In this document: positions 44,625 through 52,468 of the stretch, one piece after another
Numbering within the stretch: the stretch's first letter is position 1
Layout: every line of letters starts with the position of its first letter
Assembly (NCBI GenBank): GCA_003577145.1
Contig: QEUP01000024.1
Coordinates: forward strand, 79,384-143,383
Direction of reading: 5' to 3'
DNA length: 64,000 nucleotides
DNA from: Acidobacteriota bacterium
GTDB lineage: Bacteria > Actinomycetota > Acidimicrobiia > Acidimicrobiales > Microtrichaceae
The notes under the pieces: generated by a model
Seen by the model: the letters and a program-made list of their open reading frames with translations, nothing else
What the model was told of the DNA's origin: nothing
Database searches by the model: none
Program-made: the position numbers and the translations under genes

Positions 44625-45528
44625 CCCGTAGTGCGGCGGCGGCCTCGAGGTCTGCCCAGCAGAGCCGGTCGGGCTCGCGGCACAGCGCCAGCCCGCGCTG
44701 CTCGAGGTGCTCGGCGACTTGTACCTGGTGGTCGTCGACGTGTTCGGCCCGGGACTTGCGCCGGGGGACCAGCACGGGGCACCGGCCGGCCTCGAGCGCG
44801 GCGAGAGCGGAACCGACACCGGCGTGGGCGACCACGACATCGGAATCGACCATGTGTGCGACCAGTTCGGCGGCGGGTATCGACGGGCGGGGCTCGACCC
44901 CGAGTCCGGCTACGTCAGTGGAGCCGGTCTGCCAGATCACCTCCACACCGTCGGGAAGGATATCCACCAGCCGGGAGATGAGGGAGCGAAACCCGTAGCC
45001 GGCCTGCGACCCGACCGTGACCGTCACGCGCGACACGGATCGCGATCCGCGCACCTCAGAGGCGAAGCCGTCGAAGACCGAGCCGGCGAAGACCCAGTTC
45101 CCTCCTGCCCACTCGGGGTACTGGCAGTACGTCCGGACTCGCGGTGCGTACCGCAGGATGCGTCCTGTGACGGAGGGGCCTTCGGCCCGTGCGGCGCTCT
45201 CGACGTAGTGGGCGCCGAGGCCGCGCATCGCTGCCAGCGGGAGGATCGACAACGCCACCGACGCGCCGGTGCTCACGACGACGTCGAAGGTGCCGGACCG
45301 CAGGAGGCGCCCGGCGAGTCGGGTGTTGCGCAGCACGGCGGCGGCGTCTCTCGGCGCGGCGTAATCCGCGTGGACGACGTGTCGGTCTGCGAGGACCGAT
45401 CTGCTCTGCGGCGTGTCGAAGGTGAACCACGTCACCTCGTCGAGGGGCCAGGGAAGGCGACTCTCCAGCCGGACGAGTTGGGCGAGGTGGCCCCCGCCAG
45501 AGGCAGCCAGCACGGCACGGGCCCCCAC
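44560..45528 (-). CDS. Alg14/Alg13-type (EpsF/MurG-like) glycosyltransferase, fused
   Basis: 322 residues. The N-terminal half ('AVLAASGGGHLAQLVRLES', 'STGASVALSILPLAAMRG', 'YVESAARAEGPSVTGRIL') resembles Alg14, the membrane-docking half. The C-terminal half ('VTVTVGSQAGYGFRSLISRL' and 'MVDSDVVVAHAGVGSALAALEAGRCPVLVPRR') resembles Alg13 with its UDP-sugar-binding 'HAGxGS' and 'P.vPR'. The fused form is common in bacterial polysaccharide loci, where it adds a sugar to the lipid-linked intermediate. GTG 45528 preceded by CGAGG is preferred; the frame is open further upstream into the Wzz-like gene. Confidence 0.8.
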   Translation of the reverse strand: MGARAVLAASGGGHLAQLVRLESRLPWPLDEVTWFTFDTPQSRSVLADRHVVHADYAAPRDAAAVLRNTRLAGRLLRSGTFDVVVSTGASVALSILPLAAMRGLGAHYVESAARAEGPSVTGRILRYAPRVRTYCQYPEWAGGNWVFAGSVFDGFASEVRGSRSVSRVTVTVGSQAGYGFRSLISRLVDILPDGVEVIWQTGSTDVAGLGVEPRPSIPAAELVAHMVDSDVVVAHAGVGSALAALEAGRCPVLVPRRKSRAEHVDDHQVQVAEHLEQRGLALCREPDRLCWADLEAAAALRVSEVPGAPPLRLAGRAGGPEA

Positions 45529-45553
45529 AGTCGAACCTCGATGCTCGAATCCC

Positions 45554-46618
45554 TCAGCGTGACCGGCGGTCGTCGCTCCGATCGGCGCGCCCGCGCCGAT
45601 TCGATCCGCTGGGCGTCCGCGTGTTGCTGCCATTGTCGCCGTCTGGGCGGGCGTCGGTGTGCTTCTGCGCCGAGGCCTCGTCGGTGGCCGTGGCGGACCC
45701 GCCTGAACCCTTCGGCGAGACCTCCTCGTCGCCGGCCGGCTCTTGTCGCTCGTGGTCGTAGGGCGGATCGGATTCGGCGACAGGGGGCGCGTCGCCGGCG
45801 GAGCGCTCTGGGCGCGTGGCGGGTGTCCCATCGTGGTGCGCCGTGATGTCTCCGGTGACGCGCACCGTTGCCGCCGGCTGGGTCTTGTGCTCGTCGGCGA
45901 GGACTGGTTGGTCTGATTGGTCGGCGCCAGCCGAGCGCCTGCGCATCTGGCTGATTCCCTCCATGGCCACCGGGACTCCAACGGTGACGACCAGCCCGAT
46001 CACAGCCACCACGATGGCCATCTTGGTGCGTGAGCCGTAGTCCGGCGCCGCCTCGCTGTCCATCGCGAGAAGCTGTGAGGTGATCAGGGCGTTCTCGGTC
46101 GCTCCGGCCTCGAGCTGGACCTCTGCCAGCTTGTCGTTGGCGGTGCCGACGAGATGGTCCAGCGTCTCGACGACAAGCTCTGCGTCGGATCCGGTCACGT
46201 AGAAGTTGATGATCGGCGAGCGGCTCTCGACTTCGATCTCGTAATCGGAGTAGAAGCCGGCAGCATCGACCTCCTGCCGGAAGTCCGAGCTCGTCATGGC
46301 CAGCTGCAGAGCCTGAGCGGTGGAGGTGACGCCACCGGGGACGACGAGGAGCGGGTTCTCGGAGGCCGGATCGGCAGGAGATGTCTCGGCGGTCGTGTCA
46401 CCGGTCCCGAAGGGGTCGGCCTCGTCCGTGGCGAGGGTCGTGTCAGTGGTCTCGGCGGTCTCCGGCAGCGGCGACACGAGGAGCACAGAGCCTTCGGCGG
46501 CATAGTCAGGAGCCACGGTTGCGGCCGACACCAGCGTCGCCACCACGGTCAGGACCAGCAGGGGGAGCGCCACGTACCAGCGGCGCCAGACGACTTTGAT
46601 GACCCCGAAGAGGTCCAC
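45554..46618 (-). CDS. Wzz-like chain-length determinant protein with long hydrophilic tail
   Basis: 354 residues from GTG 46618 (MDLFGVIK), with AAGGAGG 11 bases upstream; GTG 46639 is possible but would place that ribosome site inside the gene. Helix 1 'WRRWYVALPLLVLTVVATLV', an extracytoplasmic domain of about 150 residues ('YAAEGSVLLVSP' is typical), helix 2 'MAIVVAVIGLVVTVGVPVAM'. The C-terminal 120 residues are charged and low-complexity (Asp/Glu/Arg/Ser/Thr), without the Walker motifs of a tyrosine kinase. The N-terminal part is similar to the Wzz-like half of the fusion at 42.6 kb. Confidence 0.75.
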   Translation of the reverse strand: MDLFGVIKVVWRRWYVALPLLVLTVVATLVSAATVAPDYAAEGSVLLVSPLPETAETTDTTLATDEADPFGTGDTTAETSPADPASENPLLVVPGGVTSTAQALQLAMTSSDFRQEVDAAGFYSDYEIEVESRSPIINFYVTGSDAELVVETLDHLVGTANDKLAEVQLEAGATENALITSQLLAMDSEAAPDYGSRTKMAIVVAVIGLVVTVGVPVAMEGISQMRRRSAGADQSDQPVLADEHKTQPAATVRVTGDITAHHDGTPATRPERSAGDAPPVAESDPPYDHERQEPAGDEEVSPKGSGGSATATDEASAQKHTDARPDGDNGSNTRTPSGSNRRGRADRSDDRRSR

Positions 46619-46819
46619 GTGGCTCGCATCCTCCTTCACGGAGCGACCCGTAGGGGATCCGGGTCGGTCAGCTATGGTGCCGGCGGCCCGCAGCCAGCGT
46701 GCACCCGGGGGGGGCTTGGTCGCATCACCCCGTTTGGACAAGGAGTCAGTGTACACAGGCTGTACCGTTCCTACACTCACTCCCTCAGCCACTGTCGCGG
46801 CCAGCAGAGAGGCGGCTCC

Positions 46820-47731
46820 TTGAGGCCCACTGTTTCGATCGGTCTACCGGTGCGCGATGGCGCCCGTTACATCGACGCGACCCTGAAGACCCTCAGGGCC
46901 CAGACCCTCACGGACTTCGAGATCGTCATCTCCGACAACGCCTCCACCGATGGGACCCGCGACATCTGCCTCGGCCATGCCGGCGAGGACGACCGCATCC
47001 GCTACTTCCGCCAGGTGGCGAACCTGGGGGCAGCGGCCAACTTCAATCGGGTGTTCGCCCTCGCTCGGGCACCCCTGTTCAAGTGGGCGGCTCACGACGA
47101 TCGGTACCTGCCCGGCTACCTCGAGAGCCTTGTGGCGGAACTGGAGCGGTCGGCGTCGTGCGTCCTCTCCTTCCCGAGGACGGTCCTCATCGATGCGAGC
47201 GGCACCGAGATCGAGGAGTACGACGACGGTGGCGCTGTCCTCGAGACGCCCGCACACCGGCGTGTGGCGCACGTCCTCCGCACGACGCGCCCGGGTCGGA
47301 TGGCCAATCCCGTCCTCGGCGTCATTCGCAGCAGCGCCTTGGGAAAGACCGCCGGGCTCGGCGCATACCCTGCGGCTGACAAGGTCCTGCTCGTCGAGTT
47401 GGCCATGCTGGGCGGATTCGCGTTCGTCGACGACCCGCTGTTCCGGCGCAGGGTGCACGAGGCGAGCAGCGTGCGCGCAGCCAGGGACGCGATGGAGTTG
47501 GCGGAATGGTTCGACCCGGCCGCCTCCGAGCTGCCCGGTGGTCCCAGGTCCTTGCTCTTTGCCAACTACCTAAGGGCCGTCCTGGGCGTACCGTGCAGCT
47601 TGCCGGAGCGGGCACGGAGCCTTTACACGATCCTGTGGGCCTGGTTCTTCCGCTATCGGAACTGGCGGGTGATCGCAGGTGAGCAGCGCCGCCGCCTGCA
47701 GGCGAGGGCCAGACGTCCGTGGCGCAGATGA
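46820..47731 (+). CDS. family 2 glycosyltransferase
   Basis: 303 residues from TTG 46820 with AGAGAGG upstream. 'TVSIGLPVRDGARYIDATLKTL', 'FEIVISDNASTDGTRDICL', 'GAAANFNRVFALARAPLFKWAAHDDRYLPG' (DDR in place of DxD) and a late Arg-rich tail. Divergent from the Wzz-like gene across about 200 bases. Last gene of the polysaccharide locus; the leuB leader begins 31 bases further on. Confidence 0.8.
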   Translation: MRPTVSIGLPVRDGARYIDATLKTLRAQTLTDFEIVISDNASTDGTRDICLGHAGEDDRIRYFRQVANLGAAANFNRVFALARAPLFKWAAHDDRYLPGYLESLVAELERSASCVLSFPRTVLIDASGTEIEEYDDGGAVLETPAHRRVAHVLRTTRPGRMANPVLGVIRSSALGKTAGLGAYPAADKVLLVELAMLGGFAFVDDPLFRRRVHEASSVRAARDAMELAEWFDPAASELPGGPRSLLFANYLRAVLGVPCSLPERARSLYTILWAWFFRYRNWRVIAGEQRRRLQARARRPWRR

Positions 47732-47748
47732 TCACGGGACCGCGCTGC

Positions 47749-47754
47749 TAGGAT
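47749..47754 (+). promoter_or_regulatory. putative -10 box of the leuB leader
   Basis: TAGGAT fits the TANNNT pattern and lies 8 bases before the leader-peptide ATG, implying a leaderless or nearly leaderless transcript. A -35 box is not evident; an activator or extended -10 may replace it. Confidence 0.4.
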
Positions 47755-47762
47755 GGCTCTGC

Positions 47763-47822
47763 ATGGCGCAGCGGCAAGCGGCCGGATTGGTCGAGCCAAC
47801 GACTGAAGTAGTCATTACCTAG
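47763..47822 (+). CDS. leader peptide of leuB-ilvE-cimA, ending Val-Val-Ile-Thr
   Basis: A 19-residue ORF (MAQRQAAGLVEPTTEVVIT). Codons GTA GTC ATT ACC end it (47808-47819), followed by TAG. Runs of Val/Ile/Thr codons are typical of leaders of branched-chain amino acid operons, where shortage of the charged tRNAs stalls the ribosome. The stop codon overlaps the first arm of the downstream hairpin, as in the leuA leader. Thr is meaningful because Thr is the precursor of Ile. Confidence 0.7.
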   Translation: MAQRQAAGLVEPTTEVVIT

Positions 47823-47883
47823 CGTACGTCCGACCGTCCGGGCGTACGCTTTCAACCGTCCACGGCGCCGTGGGCGGTTTTTT
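47821..47883 (+). terminator. leuB attenuator: 11-bp hairpin then intrinsic terminator
   Basis: Arm A 47821-47831 pairs with arm B 47840-47850 (AGCGTACGTCC / GGGCGTACGCT, one G-U, 8-base loop). Next, 47854-47866 pairs with 47867-47879 (GC-rich, nearly perfect), ending in T6 (47878-47883). CGTCC at 47857-47861 could instead pair with GGGCG at 47840-47844 as a weak alternative. The design parallels the leuA attenuator. Confidence 0.75.
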
Positions 47884-47933
47884 CGTTCTCCGGATCATTG
47901 CAGGGCGAATCAGTTCACAGGCAGGGTGAGGAC

Positions 47934-48923
47934 TTGGGTCCGAGCAGAAATCACAGAGTTGGAGTCATAGGCGGCGACGGGATCGGTCCAGAGGTCCTCG
48001 CCGAGGCCCTCAAGGTCATCGAGGCGAGCGGCGTCGACCTGGACCTCGTGGAGTACGACCTCGGCGGCGCGCGCTACTTGCGCGACGGTACGATCCTGCC
48101 GGACGAGATCCTCGAGGAGTGGCGCGACCTCGACGCCATCTTGCTCGGTGCGGTCGGTCATCCCGACGTCGCGCCTGGCGTCATCGAGCGGGGACTGCTG
48201 TTGAAGATGCGCTTCGGTCTCGATCTGTACGTCAACCAGCGCCCCTTCGTCATGCCTCCCGATCTGGACATGGTTGTGATCCGTGAGAACACCGAGGGTA
48301 CCTACGCCGGCGAGGGCGGCTTCCTGCGCAAGGGAACCGCACACGAGATCGCGACCCAGGGGTCTGTGAACACCCGCTTCGGTGTCGAGCGCTGCGTTCG
48401 CTACGCGTTCGAGCTGGCCGCCGGTCGCGCACGTAGGCATCTGACGCTTGTTCACAAGACCAACGTCTTGAACTTCTCCGGGGATCTGTGGCAGCGGGTG
48501 TTCGATGAGGTCGCCGAGGACCATCCGGGTGTCGAGACGACCTACAACCACGTCGATGCTGCTTGTATCCATTTCGTGGAATCCCCTGAGCGCTACGACG
48601 TCATCGTCACCGACAACCTCTTCGGTGACATCCTCACCGACCTGGGTGGGGCGATATCGGGCGGCATCGGACTGGCGGCGTCGGCCAACCTCAACCCCGA
48701 TCGCACCGGGCCGTCGATGTTCGAGCCGGTCCACGGTTCGGCTCCCGACATCGCGGGCACGGGACGAGCCAACCCCACCGCCGCGGTGCTCTCGGCCGCA
48801 CTCATGCTGGAGTTCCTCGGTGAGGCCGACGCTGCCGAGCGCATCCGCAAGGCCTGCACCGGCTCCGGGCAGATGGGGGGAACGACAAGTGAGATCGGTG
48901 ACACGATTGCCGCAAAGGTCTGA
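47934..48923 (+). CDS. leuB: 3-isopropylmalate dehydrogenase
   Basis: 329 residues from TTG 47934; an in-frame TTG at 47898 would add 12. It oxidatively decarboxylates 3-isopropylmalate using NAD+. 'VGVIGGDGIGPEVLAEALKV', 'MVVIRENTEGTYAGEGGFL' (substrate loop), 'LTLVHKTNVLNFSGDLW' (catalytic Lys), 'VIVTDNLFGDILTDLGGAI' (metal Asp) and 'FEPVHGSAPDIAGTGRANP' (NAD specificity) are all present. Shorter than E. coli LeuB, like other actinobacterial members. First gene of the attenuator-controlled operon. Confidence 0.95.
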   Translation: MGPSRNHRVGVIGGDGIGPEVLAEALKVIEASGVDLDLVEYDLGGARYLRDGTILPDEILEEWRDLDAILLGAVGHPDVAPGVIERGLLLKMRFGLDLYVNQRPFVMPPDLDMVVIRENTEGTYAGEGGFLRKGTAHEIATQGSVNTRFGVERCVRYAFELAAGRARRHLTLVHKTNVLNFSGDLWQRVFDEVAEDHPGVETTYNHVDAACIHFVESPERYDVIVTDNLFGDILTDLGGAISGGIGLAASANLNPDRTGPSMFEPVHGSAPDIAGTGRANPTAAVLSAALMLEFLGEADAAERIRKACTGSGQMGGTTSEIGDTIAAKV

Positions 48924-48946
48924 AGAAAGGTCTGAAGGTAGCTGAC

Positions 48947-49864
48947 ATGCCAATCGACAAGGTGGCCAAGATCTGGATGGACGGCGAGCTCGTCGACTGG
49001 GACGACGCACGCATCCACGTGCTCACCCACTCACTGCACTACGGCTCGGGGGTGTTCGAGGGGATCCGTGCCTACGAGACCTCCCGAGGTGCGGGCGTGT
49101 TCCGCCTCACCGACCACATCAGGCGCCTGTTGAACAGCGCCAAGGTCGTGATGATCGACGTTCCCTTCGGACTCGACGAACTGGTCGAGGCGACCAAGGA
49201 AACAGTCCGGATCAACGACTTGAAGGCCTGCTACATCCGACCCATCGTGTACCTGGGCTACGGCGAGATGGGCCTCAACCCGCTGCCTTGCCCGGTCAAC
49301 GTGTCGATTGCGGTGTGGCCCTGGGGAACGTACCTGGGCGACGAGGGTCTCGAGCACGGTGTGCGCATGAAGATCAGCTCGTGGCAGCGTCACGACCCGA
49401 ATGCGGTGCCGGTGGCCGCCAAGGGCACCGGCATGTACATCAACTCCTCGCTGGCAAAGGTCGAGGCGCTGAAGGCGGGCTATGACGAGGCGATCATGTT
49501 GTCGCCGCAGGGCTATGTCAGCGAGTGCACCGGTGAGAACATCTTCATCGTCAAGGACGGACGCATCATCACCCCTCCTGTTGCGGCCGGCGCCCTGGAA
49601 GGCATCACCCAGGATTCGATCCTGACTATTGCCGGCGATCTCGGGATCCCCTTCGAGTTCGACCACATCCTGCGAACCGATCTCTACACCGCGCAGGAGG
49701 CCTTCCTCACCGGCACCGCAGCCGAGGTGGTTCCCATCCGCTCGGTGGACGATCGCGTCCTGGGCGAACCGGGGCCCATCAGCCGCAAGCTCCAGGAGAC
49801 CTATTTCGCCGCGGTGAGGGGCCAGATCGATCGCTACAAGGACTGGGTGGAGTTGGTCACATGA
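48947..49864 (+). CDS. ilvE: branched-chain amino acid aminotransferase
   Basis: 305 residues, fold-type IV PLP enzyme, E. coli-type length. 'VLTHSLHYGSGVFEGIRAYE', 'CYIRPIVYLGYGEMGL', the PLP lysine in 'PVAAKGTGMYINSSLAKVEA' and 'YVSECTGENIFIVKDG' are diagnostic. It performs the last step of Val, Leu and Ile synthesis. It begins 23 bases after leuB and its stop overlaps the cimA start (ATGA). Confidence 0.95.
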   Translation: MPIDKVAKIWMDGELVDWDDARIHVLTHSLHYGSGVFEGIRAYETSRGAGVFRLTDHIRRLLNSAKVVMIDVPFGLDELVEATKETVRINDLKACYIRPIVYLGYGEMGLNPLPCPVNVSIAVWPWGTYLGDEGLEHGVRMKISSWQRHDPNAVPVAAKGTGMYINSSLAKVEALKAGYDEAIMLSPQGYVSECTGENIFIVKDGRIITPPVAAGALEGITQDSILTIAGDLGIPFEFDHILRTDLYTAQEAFLTGTAAEVVPIRSVDDRVLGEPGPISRKLQETYFAAVRGQIDRYKDWVELVT

Positions 49865-51483
49865 ACGCAGAGGGAGTCACGGCTCCGGCGAGGACACCGG
49901 GAGCGGTCGAGATCTACGACACGACGCTGCGGGACGGAAGCCAGCTCGAAGGTATCTCGCTCACGGTCGAGGACAAGCTGCACATCGCCCAGCAACTCGA
50001 TCACCTCGGCGTGCACTACATCGAGGGCGGCTGGCCGGGAGCCAACCCCAAGGACGAGGAGTTCTTCGCCAGGGCAGGCGACGAGCTCGATTTGTCGATC
50101 AGCGAGTTGGTCGCCTTTGGCTCCACCCGCAGGGTGAAGGGCAAGGTCGATGACGACCCCACCTTGGCCAACCTGGTCGCGGCCGGCACCTCGACGGTGT
50201 GCATCGTGGGCAAGTGCTGGGACTACCACGTAACCGAAGCCCTGCGGACGACCCTCGACGAGGGCGTGGCCATGGTCGCCGACTCGATCGGGTTCCTCAA
50301 ACGAGAAGGCCTTCGTGTGTTCTTCGACGCCGAGCACTTCTTCGACGGCTACCGGGACAACCCCGAGTTCAGCCTGCGCGTGCTGGAAGCGGCTGCCATC
50401 GCAGGCGCCGACTGCCTGGTGCTGTGCGACACCAACGGGGGATCTCTCCCGCCTGACATCGAGCTCGTCGTCGGCCAGGTCGTCGACCACTTCGACACAC
50501 CGGTCGGAGTCCACTTGCACGACGACTCGGGTTGCGGTGTGGCCAACGCCCTCGCCGGGGTGCGGGCAGGCGCCCGTCAGGTCCAAGGCACGATCAACGG
50601 CTACGGCGAGCGGGTGGGGAACTGCAACCTGACCACGATCATCCCCGATCTCCACTTGAAGATGGGCGTACGGACCATTCCCGACGAGCGGATGGAGCGG
50701 CTCACCGCGGTGTCGCACCACATCGCCGAATTGGTGAACAGGCCGCCCGATCCACAGGCCCCTTACGTCGGCGCCTCGGCATTCGCGCACAAGGCCGGCC
50801 TGCACGTGAGCGCCATCGCTCGGCGCCCCGACGCCTACGAGCACGTCGACCCCGACGAGGTCGGCAACGGTACCCGCTTCGTCGTGTCGGAGATGGCCGG
50901 AAGATCCACGCTGGAGATCAAGGCTCGAGAGCTCGGCCTCGAGATGGGTGGGCGTGAGCTGGCCGAGGTGGTCGACACGCTCAAGCGCCTCGAGCACGAG
51001 GGATACCACTTCGAGGCGGCAGACGCCTCGCTGGAGATCATGATGAGAGCTGCGGGCGGGTGGGAGCAACCCTACTTCCGCCTCGAGGCATTCCGGGTGC
51101 TCAACGAGCACCGCGGCGCGGGAAGCCAGGCCTGGAATCCGGTAGATCTCGATCTTTCGACCGAAGCCACCGTGAAGATCTGGATCGGCGACGAGCGGAT
51201 CGTGGCCACCGGAGAGGGCAACGGCCCGGTCAACGCACTCGATTCGGCGCTGCGCCTCGCCCTGAACGGACGCTATCCCGCCCTCGACCGGATACACCTG
51301 ACCGACTACAAGGTCCGCGTGCTCGACACGCAGAAGGGCACTGCTGCGGTCACCCGGGTTCTGATCGACTCGACCAACGGCGAGGTGAGCTGGACCACCA
51401 TCGGGGTCTCCGAGAACATCATCGAGGCATCCTGGCAGGCCCTGGCCGATTCAATCGTCTACGGCTTGCTCCACACGAGCTGA
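49861..51483 (+). CDS. cimA: (R)-citramalate synthase (CimA family)
   Basis: 540 residues. It belongs to the isopropylmalate/homocitrate synthase superfamily: 'EIYDTTLRDGSQLEGISLTVEDKL' (Ser replaces Glu of the LeuA DGEQ motif), 'IEGGWPGANPKDEEFF', 'HLHDDSGCGVANALAGVRAGA' and 'FAHKAGLHVSAIAR'. That sequence set distinguishes CimA from LeuA. It condenses acetyl-CoA with pyruvate, giving a threonine-independent route to 2-oxobutyrate and isoleucine, with LeuCD and LeuB doing the next steps. Coupled to ilvE. Confidence 0.9.
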   Translation: MNAEGVTAPARTPGAVEIYDTTLRDGSQLEGISLTVEDKLHIAQQLDHLGVHYIEGGWPGANPKDEEFFARAGDELDLSISELVAFGSTRRVKGKVDDDPTLANLVAAGTSTVCIVGKCWDYHVTEALRTTLDEGVAMVADSIGFLKREGLRVFFDAEHFFDGYRDNPEFSLRVLEAAAIAGADCLVLCDTNGGSLPPDIELVVGQVVDHFDTPVGVHLHDDSGCGVANALAGVRAGARQVQGTINGYGERVGNCNLTTIIPDLHLKMGVRTIPDERMERLTAVSHHIAELVNRPPDPQAPYVGASAFAHKAGLHVSAIARRPDAYEHVDPDEVGNGTRFVVSEMAGRSTLEIKARELGLEMGGRELAEVVDTLKRLEHEGYHFEAADASLEIMMRAAGGWEQPYFRLEAFRVLNEHRGAGSQAWNPVDLDLSTEATVKIWIGDERIVATGEGNGPVNALDSALRLALNGRYPALDRIHLTDYKVRVLDTQKGTAAVTRVLIDSTNGEVSWTTIGVSENIIEASWQALADSIVYGLLHTS

Positions 51484-51536
51484 CCCCGCTCGGTCCCGTG
51501 CGTGCTTCGGGACCGTCAAGGCGCGCTCAGCGCGAC

Positions 51537-52424
51537 CTAACGATCCCGAGACGTCTCCATGCCGGGTCCGCAGCGCATCACCATCGCGGTCCAGCCGTCC
51601 CGCTCCGACTCCCGCACCGGGTGCAGGCCTGCCTGCTCGTAGGCGGCGAGCACCTCTGTTCGCTGCTGCGACCTGATCCCGTCCAGCAGCACGGTTCCCT
51701 CCGGCTTGACCCGCGCCGCGATGCCAGGCGCGAGATCGACGAGAACCGCAGCGAGGATGTTGGCCACGACGACGTCGTAGCGACCGTCGAGGAACTCGAC
51801 GGGGGTCGTCGAGGCGGTCACGCGCTGCTCGACGCCGTTGAGCCCGGCGTTCTGGGTTGTTGCCCGCGCTGCCTCGTCATCGATGTCGACCGCCACGACC
51901 CGCGCGGCACCGAGCATCGCCGCCGCCACCGAGAGGATCCCGCTGCCGCAGCCGACGTCGAGGACCTCGTCCCCGGCAACCACGGTCTGCTCCAGGGCTT
52001 CCAAGGCGAGGCGAGTCGTTGCGTGGTTGCCCTGACCGAAGGCGCGACCGGCATCAACACGCACGATGAGGCGGGCCCGAGAGACCAGGTCCTTCTCGAC
52101 CGGCTGCCAGGCGGGCTGCACGAGGATGCCTCCGCTGAGAACGGGCCGGGCGAAGGGCCTCCACGCGTCGAGCCAACCGTCGTGATGGGCGGAGAAGACA
52201 ACGGGCTGCCAGCGGCCCGCCAGGTGGCGCTCGGCCACCGCCACGCGATCAGCGTCGAGGCCTGCCACGAGCCGGACCCGACTGCCCCCGAGGTCGATCT
52301 CTTGGATGGCGGTGGCTCCGGCTGCCCAGAGCCGGCCCGAGACCTCGTCGGCTTCGGCACGGTCGACCACGTCGAGTTGGAGGCAGACGTTGGTGGGCAC
52401 CTCAGTGGCTGGTTCCGGCGACAT
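51537..52424 (-). CDS. prmA: ribosomal protein L11 methyltransferase-like enzyme
   Basis: 295 residues. 'WLDAWRPFARPVLSGGILVQPAW' followed by 'RVDAGRAFGQGNHATTRLALEALE', 'VLDVGCGSGILSVAAAMLG' (SAM motif I), 'VDIDDEAARATTQNAGLNGV' and 'VVANILAAVLVDLAPGI' (NIL motif) are typical PrmA features. Start ATG 52424 (MSPEPATE) is chosen because it gives the family's usual N-terminus. Convergent with cimA. Confidence 0.85.
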   Translation of the reverse strand: MSPEPATEVPTNVCLQLDVVDRAEADEVSGRLWAAGATAIQEIDLGGSRVRLVAGLDADRVAVAERHLAGRWQPVVFSAHHDGWLDAWRPFARPVLSGGILVQPAWQPVEKDLVSRARLIVRVDAGRAFGQGNHATTRLALEALEQTVVAGDEVLDVGCGSGILSVAAAMLGAARVVAVDIDDEAARATTQNAGLNGVEQRVTASTTPVEFLDGRYDVVVANILAAVLVDLAPGIAARVKPEGTVLLDGIRSQQRTEVLAAYEQAGLHPVRESERDGWTAMVMRCGPGMETSRDR

Positions 52425-52468
52425 GGGAGCAGTGTGCCAGGTGACGTCCCGCGACGCGGATCGGGGCG

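Noticed and set aside
47753..47806. Alternative small ORF starting ATGGCTCTGCAT before leuB
   Set aside because: It lacks branched-chain codons and its stop does not meet the hairpin; the ORF at 47763 fits better.
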